Of a stretch of 64,000 bases of DNA, positions 1 to 12,911 are shown in pieces. The translations under genes were made by a program, and so were the position numbers. Under the pieces are notes generated by a model. It saw nothing but the letters and a program-made list of their open reading frames with translations, was not told where the DNA came from and searched no databases. The stretch is from Pholiota molesta (taxonomy: Eukaryota; Basidiomycota; Agaricomycetes; Agaricales; Strophariaceae). Location of the stretch: positions 269,701 through 333,700 of the forward strand of contig JACGCK010000037.1 in the NCBI GenBank assembly GCA_014925825.1, in the 5' to 3' direction. The first letter of the stretch is position 1; every line of letters begins with the position of its first letter.

Positions 1-39
1 AATCAGTTCAAGGCATAACACGCGTTTGGCTTGGGCGAC

Positions 40-2240
40 GAGCCACATACATATGGGTGCGAAAGAGGTAGAGAGGACTTATTATCCGCTCCAAAGAACT
101 ATCTGCACAAGGGATGACTGGCGCGTCATTAATGTGCACGTACACACATGCACCCGGCAGTGGCGCTGCTACTAGACGCGGGCTGCAAAACCTCATCGCG
201 CTCTCGTTGAAATGTGATGATAGGCGTGTCGGAGGGCAGAGGCGTGGAGGGTCCATCAAGACGTAGTTGGGGGAGGATTTATGGTCTGGTTTGGCAGAGA
301 CGGGAAAGAGGGAAGGGAAGAGGATTTAGGACAGCGTTTGTTGTTGCGAAGGAGAAGTCACGGGGGATATTGCGATATTTCGCAAAGGCGAAAGCCGTTC
401 TGAATAACAATTGTAGACGGTCGCAGTAGGTGCTTGAAGCAGCGCTTAGACCTTAGCCAGCGCGAGCTCGGGTGTCAACGTCGCATAGCTAGAGGCCCAG
501 ATTTTTGGCCACCGTCCCCATCCTGACACTCGTACTCTGGCGATGTGCACGATCGGCTCGGGCGGCTCCGCCTCAGCGAGCCCAGAGACAATATTCCTTC
601 AAACTTCTCTCTCGAATGTCCTTCCACGGTCCAACGCATCATCAGTTGGACCTACAGGATCAAGGAATGGGTATTCTAGGATCGACGCTACATGTAGAAG
701 GCGGTCCTGGTACAGATTTGCAGGCGGCTGCAGCACAGGCGACCGTAATGACATCTGCCACGGGTTGGGATGGAGCGGGGTCGATGGTGCCGGTGGGCAT
801 TGGTAGGAGCCGCATGCCGTCGTGGCTGGAGAGAAGCCCGCCTGAGAAATCGGAGAGCCATCCTAAGGCGAGCGCGATGGGCGAGTAGAAGGAGCTGCTA
901 GCTACGTAGGAAGTGGCATGGTTGTTCGTGTAGCGCATGTTGGAAGAAAGGGTCGGTGAGGCCTTGAGGGCGTGAATTGATGGCCGGTGATAGCCGGTGA
1001 TCCCGACAACGAGTAGCAACGAGCTGTGCTCTGCTGTGCTGTTTGCTGGTGCACCACCAGACTGCAACGACAACATCGTCCTCCCATCCTCATCGCGCTA
1101 GCGTAGCCAGCAGTGACGCGAACTCCACTTCGTGCCCTCCCCGCAATGGCTCTCCGAGTCCCCAGGCGGGCCTCCTTCCAGCCGCGATAGCACATCGCGT
1201 TCGTCAGCGTTCGTCCCACATCGATCGCCCCGTCGCGCCTAGTGCCCTCACGTCGCCACCTGACAGATGTCACGTCATGCGCGCGCCTGTGCCGCCGCCT
1301 ATGAATCTGTGTCAGGATAGGTCAGGACGAGAGCGAGGCAGAAACGTGGGTTGAGTGGGTGGAGGAACACGAGAAGGAGTATAAGGGCGCGTAGGACGAA
1401 GGTGGTAGGCGGCGCACGCCGCGTGTCGTCACGCCGCTGATCATGCCCAGGCGGGGTGGGGATAGGCATCGATTTGGGCGATGAATTCGAGGAGGAAAGG
1501 AATACGCCGCTGGCGACGCCCTTGGCCCGTTGGAAGCGCGTGGGAGTAGGCCAATCTAGTCTACTCTAGGCTCTAGCAGCTGGGGTCTGACGAGGTTCGG
1601 GAACGCGTCGAGCAGGCGCGCGCCAGGCTAGCACGCGATGGCAAGTCCTTTCGTCACAACACCGCGCGCGTCTGCATACGGACAGCTACCGATGTCATCT
1701 AATCTGATTCAGTCGCCCACCAGTCGTGGTCAGCCGGCGAGTCGGCCTAGTGCTTCTGCGACACCTGCTCTTGCTTCCTCCGCTCCCTGGTACTGCGCAG
1801 AGGGAGGATGCGGCGGATCCAGACGCCTTCGCCGGAGAACGATCTTCTCCCCACTCCTGCTGTGATTTTTTTCGGTGCACGTCGTCGATGAATACGCATA
1901 CTTAGATCGCCGCAGATGTGGCTGGAAGTTTTGACGGGGGCAGCCAGGCATTACTGCTCTTGCGCCGCTTGGCGACCTTACCGTGCCCTTTCCTACATTG
2001 TGTTATGGGCCATGGACAGGAGGTGGATCTTTGCTTGTATCCCCGCAGGGTGTCGGTGTCCTTTCTTGCGTATGACGCAAGGGTGAAGGCGCAGGAAGGC
2101 GAAGGCTGGGAGGGGTTCGGAGTAGGGTATGTGAAGTTCGTACCGCCGCCGCCGATGCCGATTGTGGGGATGCTAGGGAGGAGGAGGGGGGCGTAGTTCT
2201 GTATGATTCGCGCGGTTCGGCGCGGTTGGGGTCCAGTACG
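40..2240 (+). repeat. dispersed non-coding repeat R1, copy 1
   Basis: No convincing gene is visible. Blocks of this stretch recur elsewhere in the window. About 130-1300 resembles 19440-20320 (for example the shared text around 515-545 and 19885-19925). About 1320-2240 resembles 21290-22070. Parts around 1070-1210 resemble 13230-13390. The sequence is GC-rich and full of overlapping antisense open frames without protein-like composition, so I treat it as a degenerate dispersed repeat, possibly an old non-autonomous element. No terminal repeats or coding capacity were seen. Boundaries are approximate. Confidence 0.55.
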
Positions 2241-4085
2241 TATGTGGGCGCGGTGGGTGAATGAGAACGTCTTGCTATGCCAGTGAACTGGCCTGCTCTA
2301 GTGGGGAGCTTGCTACATCTGAGTTTTAATTCACACACACACACTACTGCCTATTGGTGTCTACTAGATGTTAAATACATATTTGCTCAAGTCAATGCCA
2401 TAAGTATCTAGAGTAAAACCAAGCTCTTGTTTACTTTGTCGGTCTGTTCGTTTACTTCTCGATTCATGAGTTGCAGGTGTCGCAGGTACACAAGACCTAC
2501 GATCTCCAGATTGAGGAGTTCGTGGTGCTAAAGCTTTATTAATATAGTATTTAAAAAGACAATATCTAGACAGACTTTGTATAGCAGCTGTAGGAGTCTC
2601 AAGAATTTGGGAAAGAGTTCGTGGATTTGTAGAAGTTGGAAGTTAGATATGAGATGGGCCAGCTTGATTTTCAGGCTGTTGATTATTTTGTGATTGCTGA
2701 GATTGGTTCTGGGCATTTCGGCGTGCATTTTGGCATGCAGCCTTGGCCTGAGAAAGAGAAGGATCCCTGGGCATTCTAGCCAAACAGAAATAGGTGAAGG
2801 GAGGTCTTGTCCTGTTCACCCGATACGATGGTAGGAAAGATTTGGCCCTGTACCATAAGTCTTGCCAAATACTGTCCCATTTTGATTGATTCGGCCGGGG
2901 GTGGGACATGGGACAAGGTGGCCGAATTTTATTTTGCGACCAGCTGGATCGACACATGGGACACCGAAGAAAATTCGGCCAAAAGATTTGACCAAAACGA
3001 CAGGAACAGCAGTGGTTTGGAGTGTTTTGGGGCAAAATTAAAAATTAAAAAAATTCACTGGTGCAGAATTTTTTCAAAACCAGCCATTCTTGGTGGGACA
3101 CGGGACAAACCATGAAATTCAGCCAAAACCACATGCTTTGGGACACGGGATGGCCGAATCAATTGAAATGGGACAGTAGGTTACTACACTGGTTCGGTAT
3201 ATTGTATACTAGTTCGGTTCAAATTGACTACAAAAGAAATCTATCTAGCCCAGGATCCAAGTGGTTGTCCCAAGCACACTAGCCCTAATGATGTGCAGTG
3301 TCTTCCTCAACTGGCGGGCAACTTAAGATTGCGGCCTGGTCAAGGGTACAAAGAACAAGCTAAATGTGAAAGGTATGTAAGAAGAGAAAAAGCCAGATGT
3401 TTGAGACAGGTTTTCAAAGCTAAGTTTTGCATTAGAGATTGATAAGATAAAATCTCAATTTTTTCAAAACACTTTAAGACTCCTGATTGCTGCAGATGAA
3501 GGCAGTGATTTGATCAGAATCCAGATTCAATGTAAAGTCAAGCTAATTGATCACTACAAATTACAGCATTGAGTAGGGAAGAAAAGAACAAAACAAATTA
3601 TTTACACAATATTGACAGTTTGTAAGGCTTCCAGAATTTTGTTTAAGGCAGGAGAACACAGTTTGAAGTTGGATTGAACCAAGATTGCGAGAGGCTGCAA
3701 AATCAGAGGCAGGAGGCAAGCAGGAGGTCCGGATTTGACGAACCCACAGCACAGCCCGCACAGCCATGGGATTATTCTCACGGGGTGACAAAAGCATTTG
3801 AAGCAAATAGAAACAATCTCAGTGGGTCACGTGGTTTAAGGAAATTCGGGGTCGCTATTCAAAGGGGAGCAAGCTCCCCAATGATCGAAGTGATGATCGA
3901 TGTCGATGATGAGTTACGGCTCTGTCGCATGTAGATACGTACTGGCGTAGAGTTTGTGTGTAATAGATGTCTTTTGTCGTTTGTTACTGCTGCTGTTGCA
4001 AGTTGGGAACCAAGCCAAAATAAGTTAGATTCAGCGCTGGCCGCATCATTTTATCCAGCCTCGCACAAACAATAAGCAGTCGCGC
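2241..4085. other. unresolved AT-rich intergenic stretch
   Basis: This stretch is AT-richer than its flanks. It contains a short AC dinucleotide run at about 2330-2345 and several near-repeats of a 'tgggacacgggac'-like phrase between 2900 and 3170. Short frames occur, including a Gln/Asn-rich one on the minus strand around 2650-2790 that recalls retroelement gag tails, but none is long or conserved enough to call. It may be decayed transposon sequence. Confidence 0.3.
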
Positions 4086-4296
4086 CCACAATGCAACAGG
4101 TGGACACGAGTGTCAAATGTTACCCACAATCCAACATGGGAATGTCAAATGTTGTGCTTTCCGAATTCATGTGCTGGACGCTGATCGAGTTCCGTCCACT
4201 GGCATGAGAATGGCGACCGGAGTCAGCATCAAGACCAATCGTTATAGTAGTAGTATCCCGTACAATATTTCCATCGATGACGTTAAGCTAAACATT

Positions 4297-6031
4297 TCAG
4301 ACAAGATTACATGGAAACGGGTCATTCTCGTCCGCCGAAATCAGCAATCCAACGCCATCCACCAGCCTGACTGATGTTACATCGCCAACAGAATTTCTTT
4401 CTATCGCGCCTGAGACGTACGGGAGTGTCACTCCACTGCTACTCGTCACAGACTCGAGCCGAGTACAAACTCGAGCGAGCGCCTCTGCGCTAGCCAGGAA
4501 ATCCGCCAGCGATTCTTCATGAAGACTGGGGTCTGGTGCATTTCCGGAATTCGGATTGGTCGAATATCCGCGGTAATAGAAGCGTTCCATCTTCTCTAAT
4601 TGAGCCAAGGCAGGCTGCAGAATTTCCTATAGACAAGATGAGGAGGGACGCAGTCGAATGAGTCGCGCACGTACCAACTCCTCCGCGCTCAAAGTCATTC
4701 CATGAAGACCCAACTCCTTCAAGTTCGGCGCCCCTCTGACAATCGAAATCATGTATCCGTCGAGGAAGTCACGAGAAACTTTGTTGCGGTTTTTCTGCGT
4801 GTGGAACTGCCCGTCCAAAGTCTCATACCATAGAACGCCTTCCAGTCTGCGCTCGTCCCAACCCACACTTAGCTGGTCGATTTCCAATGATCTGAGTTGG
4901 GGAAGCCCGTTTCGCAACACAGCACGGAGGAGGTAAGGGACTTGGCCGTTATAGCTTTCGGTAAATCCCAGACTAATGAGCTGTGGAAGAATCGGGACCA
5001 ATGAGCGAATATCTTCAAATCTAGCCTAGAACGAATGCGTATTGAGCGTGATCACACAATTCGAGTAAATTGAGACTGCCGAACCTTCAAATGCTTCAAA
5101 TTTGGTAAAAATCCAACTTCTACGTTGTCCGAAAACCATGTAAGTTTACACTTTTTGAGTGATAAATCTTCGAGTTGTGGGTGTCGCTTAAAGAACCCAT
5201 GGACCAGTTTAGTGTCAAGGGGAGATTTAAACTTCTGCAAGCGAAGCAATTTTAAATGGGGAAAATCGAGGGATAAAAGGATTGTGGCCTCTTGTAATTG
5301 GCTTCTCAAGCTCAACGAATGCAACGATGATGCGAGATGGGGAAGGTTGATCAAAATTTTGAGACTTTCTTCCCTTTCCGGTCCTTCACTGGACCATTCC
5401 AGGCGTAAGACCGAAAGACGCTGAAATTCCGAATAAATAGGGCTTTCTGCGTACAAGCAATGTATTTACTCACCGATAAGGAATTGATCTCGTCGATCAC
5501 CGCCCCGGTTAGCCAGGGAGACATGAAACTGTGCCCGACATTGCGCAATATCAAGGTTTGCAGGCGTGGACACTCATTGCGTAGAGTAATCCAAAACTCG
5601 GCGAGTAAACGACCAGTGCCACACCGGAGTACCTTGAAATTCTTATCGTATATCCAACCCTTCAACAAATAGAGCCCCAAAGCAATAATACGAGGTAACA
5701 AGCCTTTGGAAACTAGCATCTGAATGCCAGCAACGATGTTGAATGCCTTCTCGCCTTTTCGAGCTTCGTCCGATAGCTCAGACATGATATATAGCTCCGT
5801 GACGGCCAAGCCTAGCTGTGGCTCGTCCAGTATCCTTTGGATGACAGCAATCGTGTCGTCTTCATTTCGAAGGATGAGACGCGAGTAGAGAAGGGGGCGA
5901 AAGATATCATAGAAGCGATGACTTCCAAGTGCTAAAGCGCGCAGCGTACGTGGAGCAGATCGCAAAGAGACGAACGAAGCTATGACGGGGAACAGTTCTG
6001 TCGGTAATGTGGTAAGTGCAACGGGATTCAT
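4297..6031 (-). CDS. F-box/leucine-rich repeat-like protein A
   Basis: Four exons on the minus strand: 5474-6031, 5085-5420, 4675-5025 and 4297-4626 (524 aa). All introns are GT-AG, 48-59 nt long and phase 0. The N-terminus (about residues 5-60) carries an F-box-like motif, L-P-x-E-L-F-P-x-I-A-S-F, followed by a conserved N-R/H-x-F-Y-D-I-x-R-P-L-L-Y stretch. The middle contains spaced Leu-rich segments such as PHLKLLRL, PQLEDLSL and PNLKHLKV, like degenerate leucine-rich repeats. The C-terminus ends in the family-wide block DGVGLLISADENDPFPCN. F-box proteins normally bind Skp1 and recruit substrates to an SCF ubiquitin ligase; that role is inferred from the family. The gene is divergent from F-box gene B, 358 bp apart, and is a near-duplicate of gene D. 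Confidence 0.8.
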
Positions 6032-6104
6032 GGTTGACGTCGGATTGTTGAAAATATGTTGAAGCTGTATTTTTACAGATATTACATGGAACTTGCATGG
6101 AACT

Positions 6105-6126
6105 GACTTAGGGCTGGTTGATCAAC
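6105..6126 (-). promoter_or_regulatory. conserved upstream motif of F-box gene A
   Basis: The phrase gacttagggctggttgatca (plus-strand reading) lies 74-95 bp upstream of the gene A start. Very similar text occurs at matching distance and orientation upstream of genes C, D and E and in the relic at 29375. It may be a core-promoter or 5' UTR element. Function is inferred from conservation only. Confidence 0.45.
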
Positions 6127-6389
6127 ATTTTACATTCTAATCTTGGATCAGCTGTTGGTCCTTTCGTCGTGCATGGTAGCGTGATCATTTGAATGAATCG
6201 AGTGCCACTCAAAATACATCAACTGATAAGTATCTGAGTCGATATGTCAATTCACTGGCCCAAGGTAGGCCGTGTGAGTCGAATTCGTGCTGCATTCGTT
6301 CAACTTCCAGCTTCAATCCCTTCACTGATTATTGAATAGACACGAAATCTCAACTCAGTTCTGCCCACAACACTAATTCCGTTGCGCTG

Positions 6390-8090
6390 ATGCCGCCTCT
6401 CACCCTTCCCCCCGAACTTTTCTCACTCATCGCTTCATTCATTCCTTTACGCTCCGCTCCTCCTACTCTGCTCTCTTTGGCCCTTGGAAATCGCCTCTTT
6501 TACAGTATCGTCCGTCCCATCCTCTACGCGCGTCTCATCCTCAGGAATGAAGACGATGCAGTCGCAGTCATCCAGAGAATACTGCGCGAGCCACAACTGG
6601 GATTAGGAGTCACGGAGCTACACGTCATGTCCGAGCTTTCCGTCACAACTCGGAAAGGAAGAAAGCCCTTCGATGTCCTTGTCGGCATCCAGTTGCTAGT
6701 CAAGGAGCGGCTGATACCTCGTCTTGTTGCCCTGGGCATTCACTTACTGCATGGTTGGCTTCTACCTGTCGAGTTTTGGAGAAGTCTGCGTAACGAATAC
6801 CCTAGTTTGCATACCTTGGATTTGCGGAATGTGGGACAGGGTTCTCATCACCTTTGGTTATCTGGACATGTAATCGACGAGATTAATTCCATTTCGGCGA
6901 GTGTTCAGATTCCTCCTCTTTAATGACGTCTTACCAAGGTCTACAGGGCCTATCCGTTTTACGCCTGGAGTGGACGGGTGAAGGTCTGGCAAGAACGAAC
7001 AACTTGAAAATAATAAACAATCTTCCATGCCACGCGTCGTCATTGCGTACCTTGTATCTGAAGAGCGATTATCAAGATGGAAGTCGCATTCTATCGTTCG
7101 AATTTCCCAACCTGAAATCGCTCCATTTGGACCATTTTGCGTCTAGAGACCATGAGATTCCACAGGCGATAGACTTCTTCAGGCGGCACCCTAAACTTGA
7201 GAGTTTATCACTCACCAACTGCCTCGACCACTGGTTTACTGACAAGGAGATTGGCAAGGGCTTCTTGCCTAATCTGAAGCATTTGAAGGTCAGTACATTC
7301 AATATCGTGCAGAATCTTTGATCCTATCCAACGTATTTTGTTCTAGGCTAGGTTCTGGGAAATTCACAAGGTGGTCGCCATCCTTCCGCAGCTCGTCAGT
7401 TTGGGGTTTACCGAAAGCTATAACGGACAGGTTCCTTATCTCCTGCGAGCCATCTTACCGAACGGCCTTCCTCAGCTGAAGTCTCTTGAAATCCAACAGG
7501 ATATTTGGGGTTGGGATAATTACAGACAGGAAGGCGATCTTTGGTACGAGACTTTGGATGGACAGTTCCGGACGGAGCAGAATAGGAAGAAAATTCCACG
7601 AAGTTTTATGGATGGATACATGCACTCGATTGTCAGAGGGGCGCCGAATCTGGAGGAGCTTGGACTTCACGGAGCGACTCTGGGTTCGAAATCATTGGTG
7701 GGTGACTTATCGAAGATGGCTGTATATGTCGACTCAGATGTTATCTTCGTATAGCAAACTCTCGGTCCTATTTTATCTGAGCTCGTACACATGAAACGAT
7801 TCTACTATTGCGGATTTGCGACGGAACCGAAGTACGGCAATGCGCCGCCACCAGAGCTGCATGAAGAAATGCGGACGAAATTCCTTTCTAGTGCAGAAGC
7901 GCTGGGTATAGTCTGTACGGGGCTCGAATCTGTAACGAGCATTAGCGGGAAACATCTCCCGTATATCTCTGCGAAGATTCTGCGCGATGCCAATGGCGAT
8001 GTAGCGAGGGTCGACCAGAAAGACGGAGTCGGCATGCTGCTTTCATCGGACAAAGACGACCCGTTTCCTAGTCATAATAATATCTATTAG
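6390..8090 (+). CDS. F-box/leucine-rich repeat-like protein B
   Basis: Four exons: 6390-6896, 6947-7288, 7347-7697 and 7755-8090 (511 aa). Introns 2 and 3 are GT-AG. Intron 1 (6897-6946, 50 nt) is placed by alignment to the paralogues and begins GCGAGT, so it is a GC-AG intron. The protein starts directly with the F-box-like core (LTLPPELFSLIASF) and lacks the short leader seen in A and C. Leu-rich segments and the VPYLLRA block are present. The C-terminus is a variant, S-S-D-K-D-D-P-F-P-S-H, instead of ADENDPFPCN. The gene lies head-to-head with gene A. Part of exon 4 was copied to 27235-27480, where it is a pseudogene. Confidence 0.8.
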
Positions 8091-9299
8091 CTTAGCGTAG
8101 CCTCGTCAAACACTGTTTGATGCTAAAGATGAGTCTTAGAACGCCCACGCAAGTGAAATCAAAGACATATTCCAGAATGGAATTTGCACATTGTCCTAAG
8201 TTACAATTGTCGTGACGCAAGTTATTAGGTAGAAGCCATATAAATAAAAGACAACGATGAAGGTCGCTTCGCTGGTCTTTCACTCCCTATTGATCCACGC
8301 GCTGATGGTTAGATCCGAGAGCTAGGCGCGGACCCTGTCCATGTTGCTCTCTGCCAAGCATGAGAGCGACTTGTTAGATAAACATCGCTGCAGAATAGCT
8401 GGGTATGGACTCAATCGATAACCAGGAATTATGGGAGCAGGGAGATCACAGCAGGACTTTCCAGCACGGAGCATCTCACAGAAGGGTGGAATTAAGCTGG
8501 CCATTGACAGCAAAATCTGAGAGCGTCTTCGGCGCCGTGAGGTCACCAGCAGCCTCGGGACGCTTTCAGGTCGGAGCTAAAACTAAATTCCACCCTTGGA
8601 TGATGATACCCCAATCATAACGCTATGAGTCCCATCACACGGGAGATTTCAGGAGGAAAGTACAGCAGACCAGGGGCGGACCTGGGCGCCAGGCCAGGAC
8701 GAAGGAAAAGCAGCAGAGAAACAGATGATGGTGGTCGAATCCTGTCGTACCCAAGAAACCAATTTGATCATTTGTTAGTCTTCCAAGTCAATATGTAGTG
8801 CGCACCGCACAGTATTTAGCAGCTCCAACTAGCGTTCTCGTGGTTCAGCAGTCCAGCCAGTTTCATCGGTCAGTCCGCGCGGTACATCCTGAGCGCACAT
8901 GCAGAAGCTGGGCAGCGCGGCCAGTTCCACCATGTATACCCTCTAGCCAGATCGTTGCACAGGAATGATGTTGCAGATGGAATTCTCTCGGGGGGAGAAG
9001 GTTCGTCGTCCTTGGTGAGTTGCCCCGATCCACCACTGCACTTAGATCAGAGTTTGTTAGGGGCGATGGTAGTGCGCAGAGCACCGGGCTAGCATTCGCC
9101 AATGGGCCTGTTTTCTGATGCTGTTAACGACTGCTTCACAACGTGGAGAAGTGCTCACCATCAGTCCCTCCCAGTTCTCGTCATCAACATCGGAATCGCC
9201 GACGTCGTCATCGCGCTCGTGAAGCTCAGCTGCAGTTCATGAGCATGTCGCTAACATGATAGAATGGGACTGTTCACCAGCTGGCAGCGATAGCCGTCA
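8091..9299. other. intergenic region 3' of F-box gene B
   Basis: No gene recognised. The first 60-70 bp (to about 8160) are also present downstream of the exon 4 relic at 27470, showing that the duplication to 27 kb included 3' flank. The rest has only short frames without protein character. Confidence 0.4.
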
Positions 9300-10700
9300 A
9301 TTGGGGTTTCAAACTCCGATTGTAATCGTGAACACCGCTCGGCGGCCCTGTTGTGTCTCGCTCCAGCTCGCTCCCCATTGCCAACACCTCCACTCAACCT
9401 CCACTGGATAGCCTGGACTTCTGCTCTAGCGAACACGCCACGGGTTCTAAGGGGAGTTTGTGTTGTGCTATGCTGGGTGTTCGAAGCTTCATGCGAGAGA
9501 CGCCAATGCGAGATACGCCAGCGCCTGGACCGCCGAGGTGAGTGGTTATTGCAGAGGACTCGCGCTAGCGCCTGGGCGCGTCCCCTGTTTTATGTCTGTT
9601 ATTGATCATGATTTACTGACTCCATGCCCTTCTTCTCCGTCTAAGCAGGCCCTCCTTCCTCACACTCGACGACCGCACTGAATAGCCACACCGCGAACAC
9701 CATCGATGAGCGACACCGGCCGCGCGGCCAAGCTTACTATCTGGGACTGGGCGCTGGAGGTGCGTACGCTGCTGTTCTTCATGTACGACGACCATGACCA
9801 CGAGATTACCTCGCCTTCCGTCCCCGTTTCGCGAACCTCGTCTCTAGCACGCTCGTCCGCCGCGTCTCCGCCACGTTGTCTGCCAACGGCATATGCGCGT
9901 TGCCCGCCAGTCAGTGCTCTGCTGTTGCCAACTTGACCCTTGATGACGCGCGGTGTGCGGGTTATGCGGGCGAGTGGGCTCCGCATCTCGTAGTGATCTC
10001 TGAAGCAGCGCCCATAGTCCGGGGCGAAGCGCCTGCCTGTTCACGTCTCACCGCCGTCGCTTGTCCTCGCCGTTAACACACAGTCTGGTTGGTAGATACG
10101 ACGCAGCCTCTCAACGTGGGTCTAACCGCACGTCGATCGTCGTTGTTGGGCGGGATACAACAGGCCAGGGATAGGTCGCGCCATGGCTAGGCTAGGGATG
10201 GGGATGGCCATCTGCTTGGCCAGCCAGGCTCTGCATCTGCCTCGCGTTGTGGCAGTCCGTAACGTCATGCATATGAGATACATGTGCAGCGGAGCCTCGT
10301 CTTCTCGGAGGTGTGTCAGCCGTGGTACTAGGTGGACGAGCGATGGGGTGTGCGCAGGGGCCGTTTTCTGTTCTGGTGCGCGTCAGGATCTGAGTCGCGG
10401 GCATTAAGGAATGGCTGGAGCAGTCGTTAGCATGGACGCTTGCGCCTGTGCTTGAGTGCGCCATCCTAATCGCATTCTTGGGCTTAGAGTCTTTCAGCGC
10501 AGTGCATGAGAAACGGCGTCAAATACGAGGTTTCGTCTGCGTCTGAGCGTCGCCGAAGACGCATCGCCGTCGTCCGTTGACCGCCCGTGACCGCAGGATG
10601 TCGCGTTGGATGCGTCCGAGATCCATGCGCATATCTTTGTTTCGTGTTATGATGCATCTGTATGGGACGCTTACTTATCAGCTAGCTTTCGGGTCCCTGC
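9300..10700 (+). repeat. dispersed repeat R2, copy 1
   Basis: This stretch aligns over most of its length to 27520-29110. Both copies begin with a phrase around 'tttcaaactccgattg' (9309 and 27522). Both contain the segment around 'gctgctgttcttcatgtac' (9769-9787 and 28119-28137) and the segment around the duplicated 'gtccgttgaccg'. Long overlapping antisense frames have no recognisable protein character. It is probably a degenerate non-coding repeat or an old element; no terminal repeats were identified. Confidence 0.55.
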
Positions 10701-11142
10701 CCATCCTACGATAATTGGCAGTCGTCCTGCTGCAGGGCCACGCACGCGGTGCTTAGCGCACCTGCTGCACCAGTTTACAAGCGTCTCGCAGAGCTGCCGC
10801 CGTCGATGCCCACGCATGCAACCTCCTTGCTGATCACCCCTTGGCATCCACCGCCCACGGCGAACGCCCTTCTGTATCACCGTTGGCAGCCAACTGATGT
10901 TGACGGAACGCGGTGGACTTGTCATTGCATTTCGTTCGTCGAGAACTAGAGGCTGGGCACGCGTCGGACGGATGAATACTTACTGTAGAGTATAGTCAAT
11001 TCAATGAATCTGATATACCGTGCCGAAGGAAATAAAACTTGGGTCCTGTGGGATTCTGCCCGAACGATATACCTACACACGCTGTCAAGTGTGCACTACA
11101 AGAGGAATGCCAGCTGATGAAGGATTAAAATATGAACACGCT
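10701..11142. other. intergenic region upstream of F-box gene C
   Basis: No gene recognised. The last 150 bp are AT-rich and lead into the conserved motif and gene C start. Confidence 0.35.
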
Positions 11143-11160
11143 AATCAACCAGCCCTAAGG
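11143..11160 (+). promoter_or_regulatory. conserved upstream motif of F-box gene C
   Basis: The reverse complement of the motif seen before genes A, D and E (here aatcaaccagccctaagg) lies 67-84 bp before the start codon at 11227. Spacing and orientation relative to the gene match the other copies. Confidence 0.45.
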
Positions 11161-11226
11161 CAGTTCATGTGAGTTATCTGCGAAAATACACCCCAACCTA
11201 CTTTCCCCACTGCGACTCCTTCAGCG

Positions 11227-12911
11227 ATGGATCCTGCTGCGCTGACTACATTACCCCTCACATTACCCCCAGAACTCTTCCCCATCATAGCATCGTTTCT
11301 CCCTTTACGGTCTGCTCCACGTACGCTGCGTGCTTTAGCGCTAGGAAATCGTCGCTTCTATGATATCTGTCGCCCCCTCCTCTATGCGCGTCTTATCCTT
11401 CGAAATGAGAACGATGCAATTGGGGTCATCCAAAGGATAATAGACGAGCCACAGCTAGGCTTAGCCATCACGGAGCTATATATCATGTCTGAGCTATCGG
11501 CCGAAACGCGGAGAGGGGAGAAGCCGTTCGACGTCGTCGCGGGACTGCAAATGCTGGTCACACAAGGCTTGCTGCCTCGCATGACTGCTTTGGGTCTCTA
11601 TTTGTTGAAAGGCTGGATGTACGATGAAAATTCCAAGAGGGTCTTGCAGGGACGTTTACTCGCCGACTTTTGGGTTAGTCTGCGCAACGAGTGCCCTCGC
11701 CTGCGAGCCTTGACACTGCGAAATGTAGGGCACGTTTACGGTGCTACCTGGCTAGCGGGGCCCGTGATCGACGAGATCAACTCTCTACCAGTGAGTAGCC
11801 GTGCTGCTGTTATGCGAAAGCGAAAAAGAAAGATTCACCGAGCCTTACAGGGACTTTCGACCTTGCGCTTGGAATGGAAGGGTGACCCACTGGAAGTAAA
11901 GGACAATTTGAAGATTTTAAACAATCTTCCCCGTCTCGCGTCATCGTTGCATACTTTGAGTTTGAACGGCAAACTCCATGAAGCGACACTCCTCTTTTCC
12001 CTGGATTTTCCCCACTTGAGATGGCTTCGCTTGCACCCATCTAATTCTTTTCAGGACACTGAGATGGTCGAGGGCTTCTTCAGACGACATCCGCATCTCG
12101 AAAGTTTGTCCCTCGAAGGGTTCGGGCATCCTTGGTTCTCCGAGAACATAGAAGTTGGATTCTTGCCAAATTTGAAGCATTTAAAGGTTGGTATGTTTAG
12201 TTCCATTCAGAGGCCTTCACCCCACTTCATCTATATTCATTCTAGGCTGCATTCGACCATATTCGCGCATTGATCCCCATTCTCCCACAGCTCGTTAGTC
12301 TGAGATTTACCGAGGACTATCGCAGACAAGTGCCTCATTTCCTCCATGCTGCGTTGCGAAATGGGCTTCCCCGCCTGAGATCGCTGGAAATTGACCACGG
12401 GATTATTGATGTGGGATTGGATAATTCAGAACGCACATCGGGACACATGCATCCGATTGCCAGAGGGGCACCCAATTTGGAGGAGCTGGCGCTTCATGGA
12501 GTAGATTTGACATCGGCAGCATCTGTAGTAAGTACAAGGCTCCTCGTTCAGCTGCACCACTCCTAACAGTAACATCCCCTTCAGAGAACTCTGGAACGCA
12601 TCTTGTCTCAGCTAATGAAGGTGGAACGATTCTATTATCGCGGAGTTTCGCGCGATTGGAAGAACGTCACCCCGCCGTTCGTGTTGGCCCGCCCGGCATT
12701 GCTCTCCGAATTTCTGTCCAGTGTGGAGGGTCTGGCGCGCGTGTGTGCGCGCCTCGAATCTGTGACGAGTATCAACGGGAAATCACTCCCGTACGTATCA
12801 GGCGTGATAGAACGCGGTTCTCTGGGAGATGTAACAGCTGTCAGGCTAGTTGATGGCGTTGGACTGGTGATTCCGGCGGATGAGAATGATCCCTTTCCTT
12901 GTAATACCTGA
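11227..12911 (+). CDS. F-box/leucine-rich repeat-like protein C
   Basis: Four exons: 11227-11790, 11851-12186, 12246-12527 and 12585-12911 (502 aa). The start MDPAALTTLP precedes the F-box-like core PPELFPIIASF. Intron 1 (11791-11850) is 60 nt, GTGAGT...CAG, and has no in-frame stop, so unspliced message would keep the frame and add 20 residues. Exon 3 is 282 nt against 351 nt in A, B and D. The missing part is the stretch between L-E-I-D and H-P-I-A-R-G-A-P-N-L, which in the others contains W-Y-E-T-L-D-G-Q-F. The C-terminus DGVGLVIPADENDPFPCN is intact. The protein is probably functional, but with a shortened middle domain. Confidence 0.8.

Larger units (their letters stand above)
4086..6170. 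repeat. segmental duplication SD1, copy containing F-box gene A
   Basis: The whole block (gene A plus about 210 bp of 3' flank and about 140 bp of 5' flank) aligns without large gaps to 14870-16920, which holds F-box gene D. Exon lengths of the two genes are the same for exons 2 and 3 (336 and 351 nt). Protein similarity is very high apart from a few amino acids at the N-terminus. This indicates a fairly recent duplication of the gene with its flanks. Confidence 0.8.

Noticed and set aside
2330..2345. AC dinucleotide run
   Set aside because: Ordinary microsatellite, too short to be informative.
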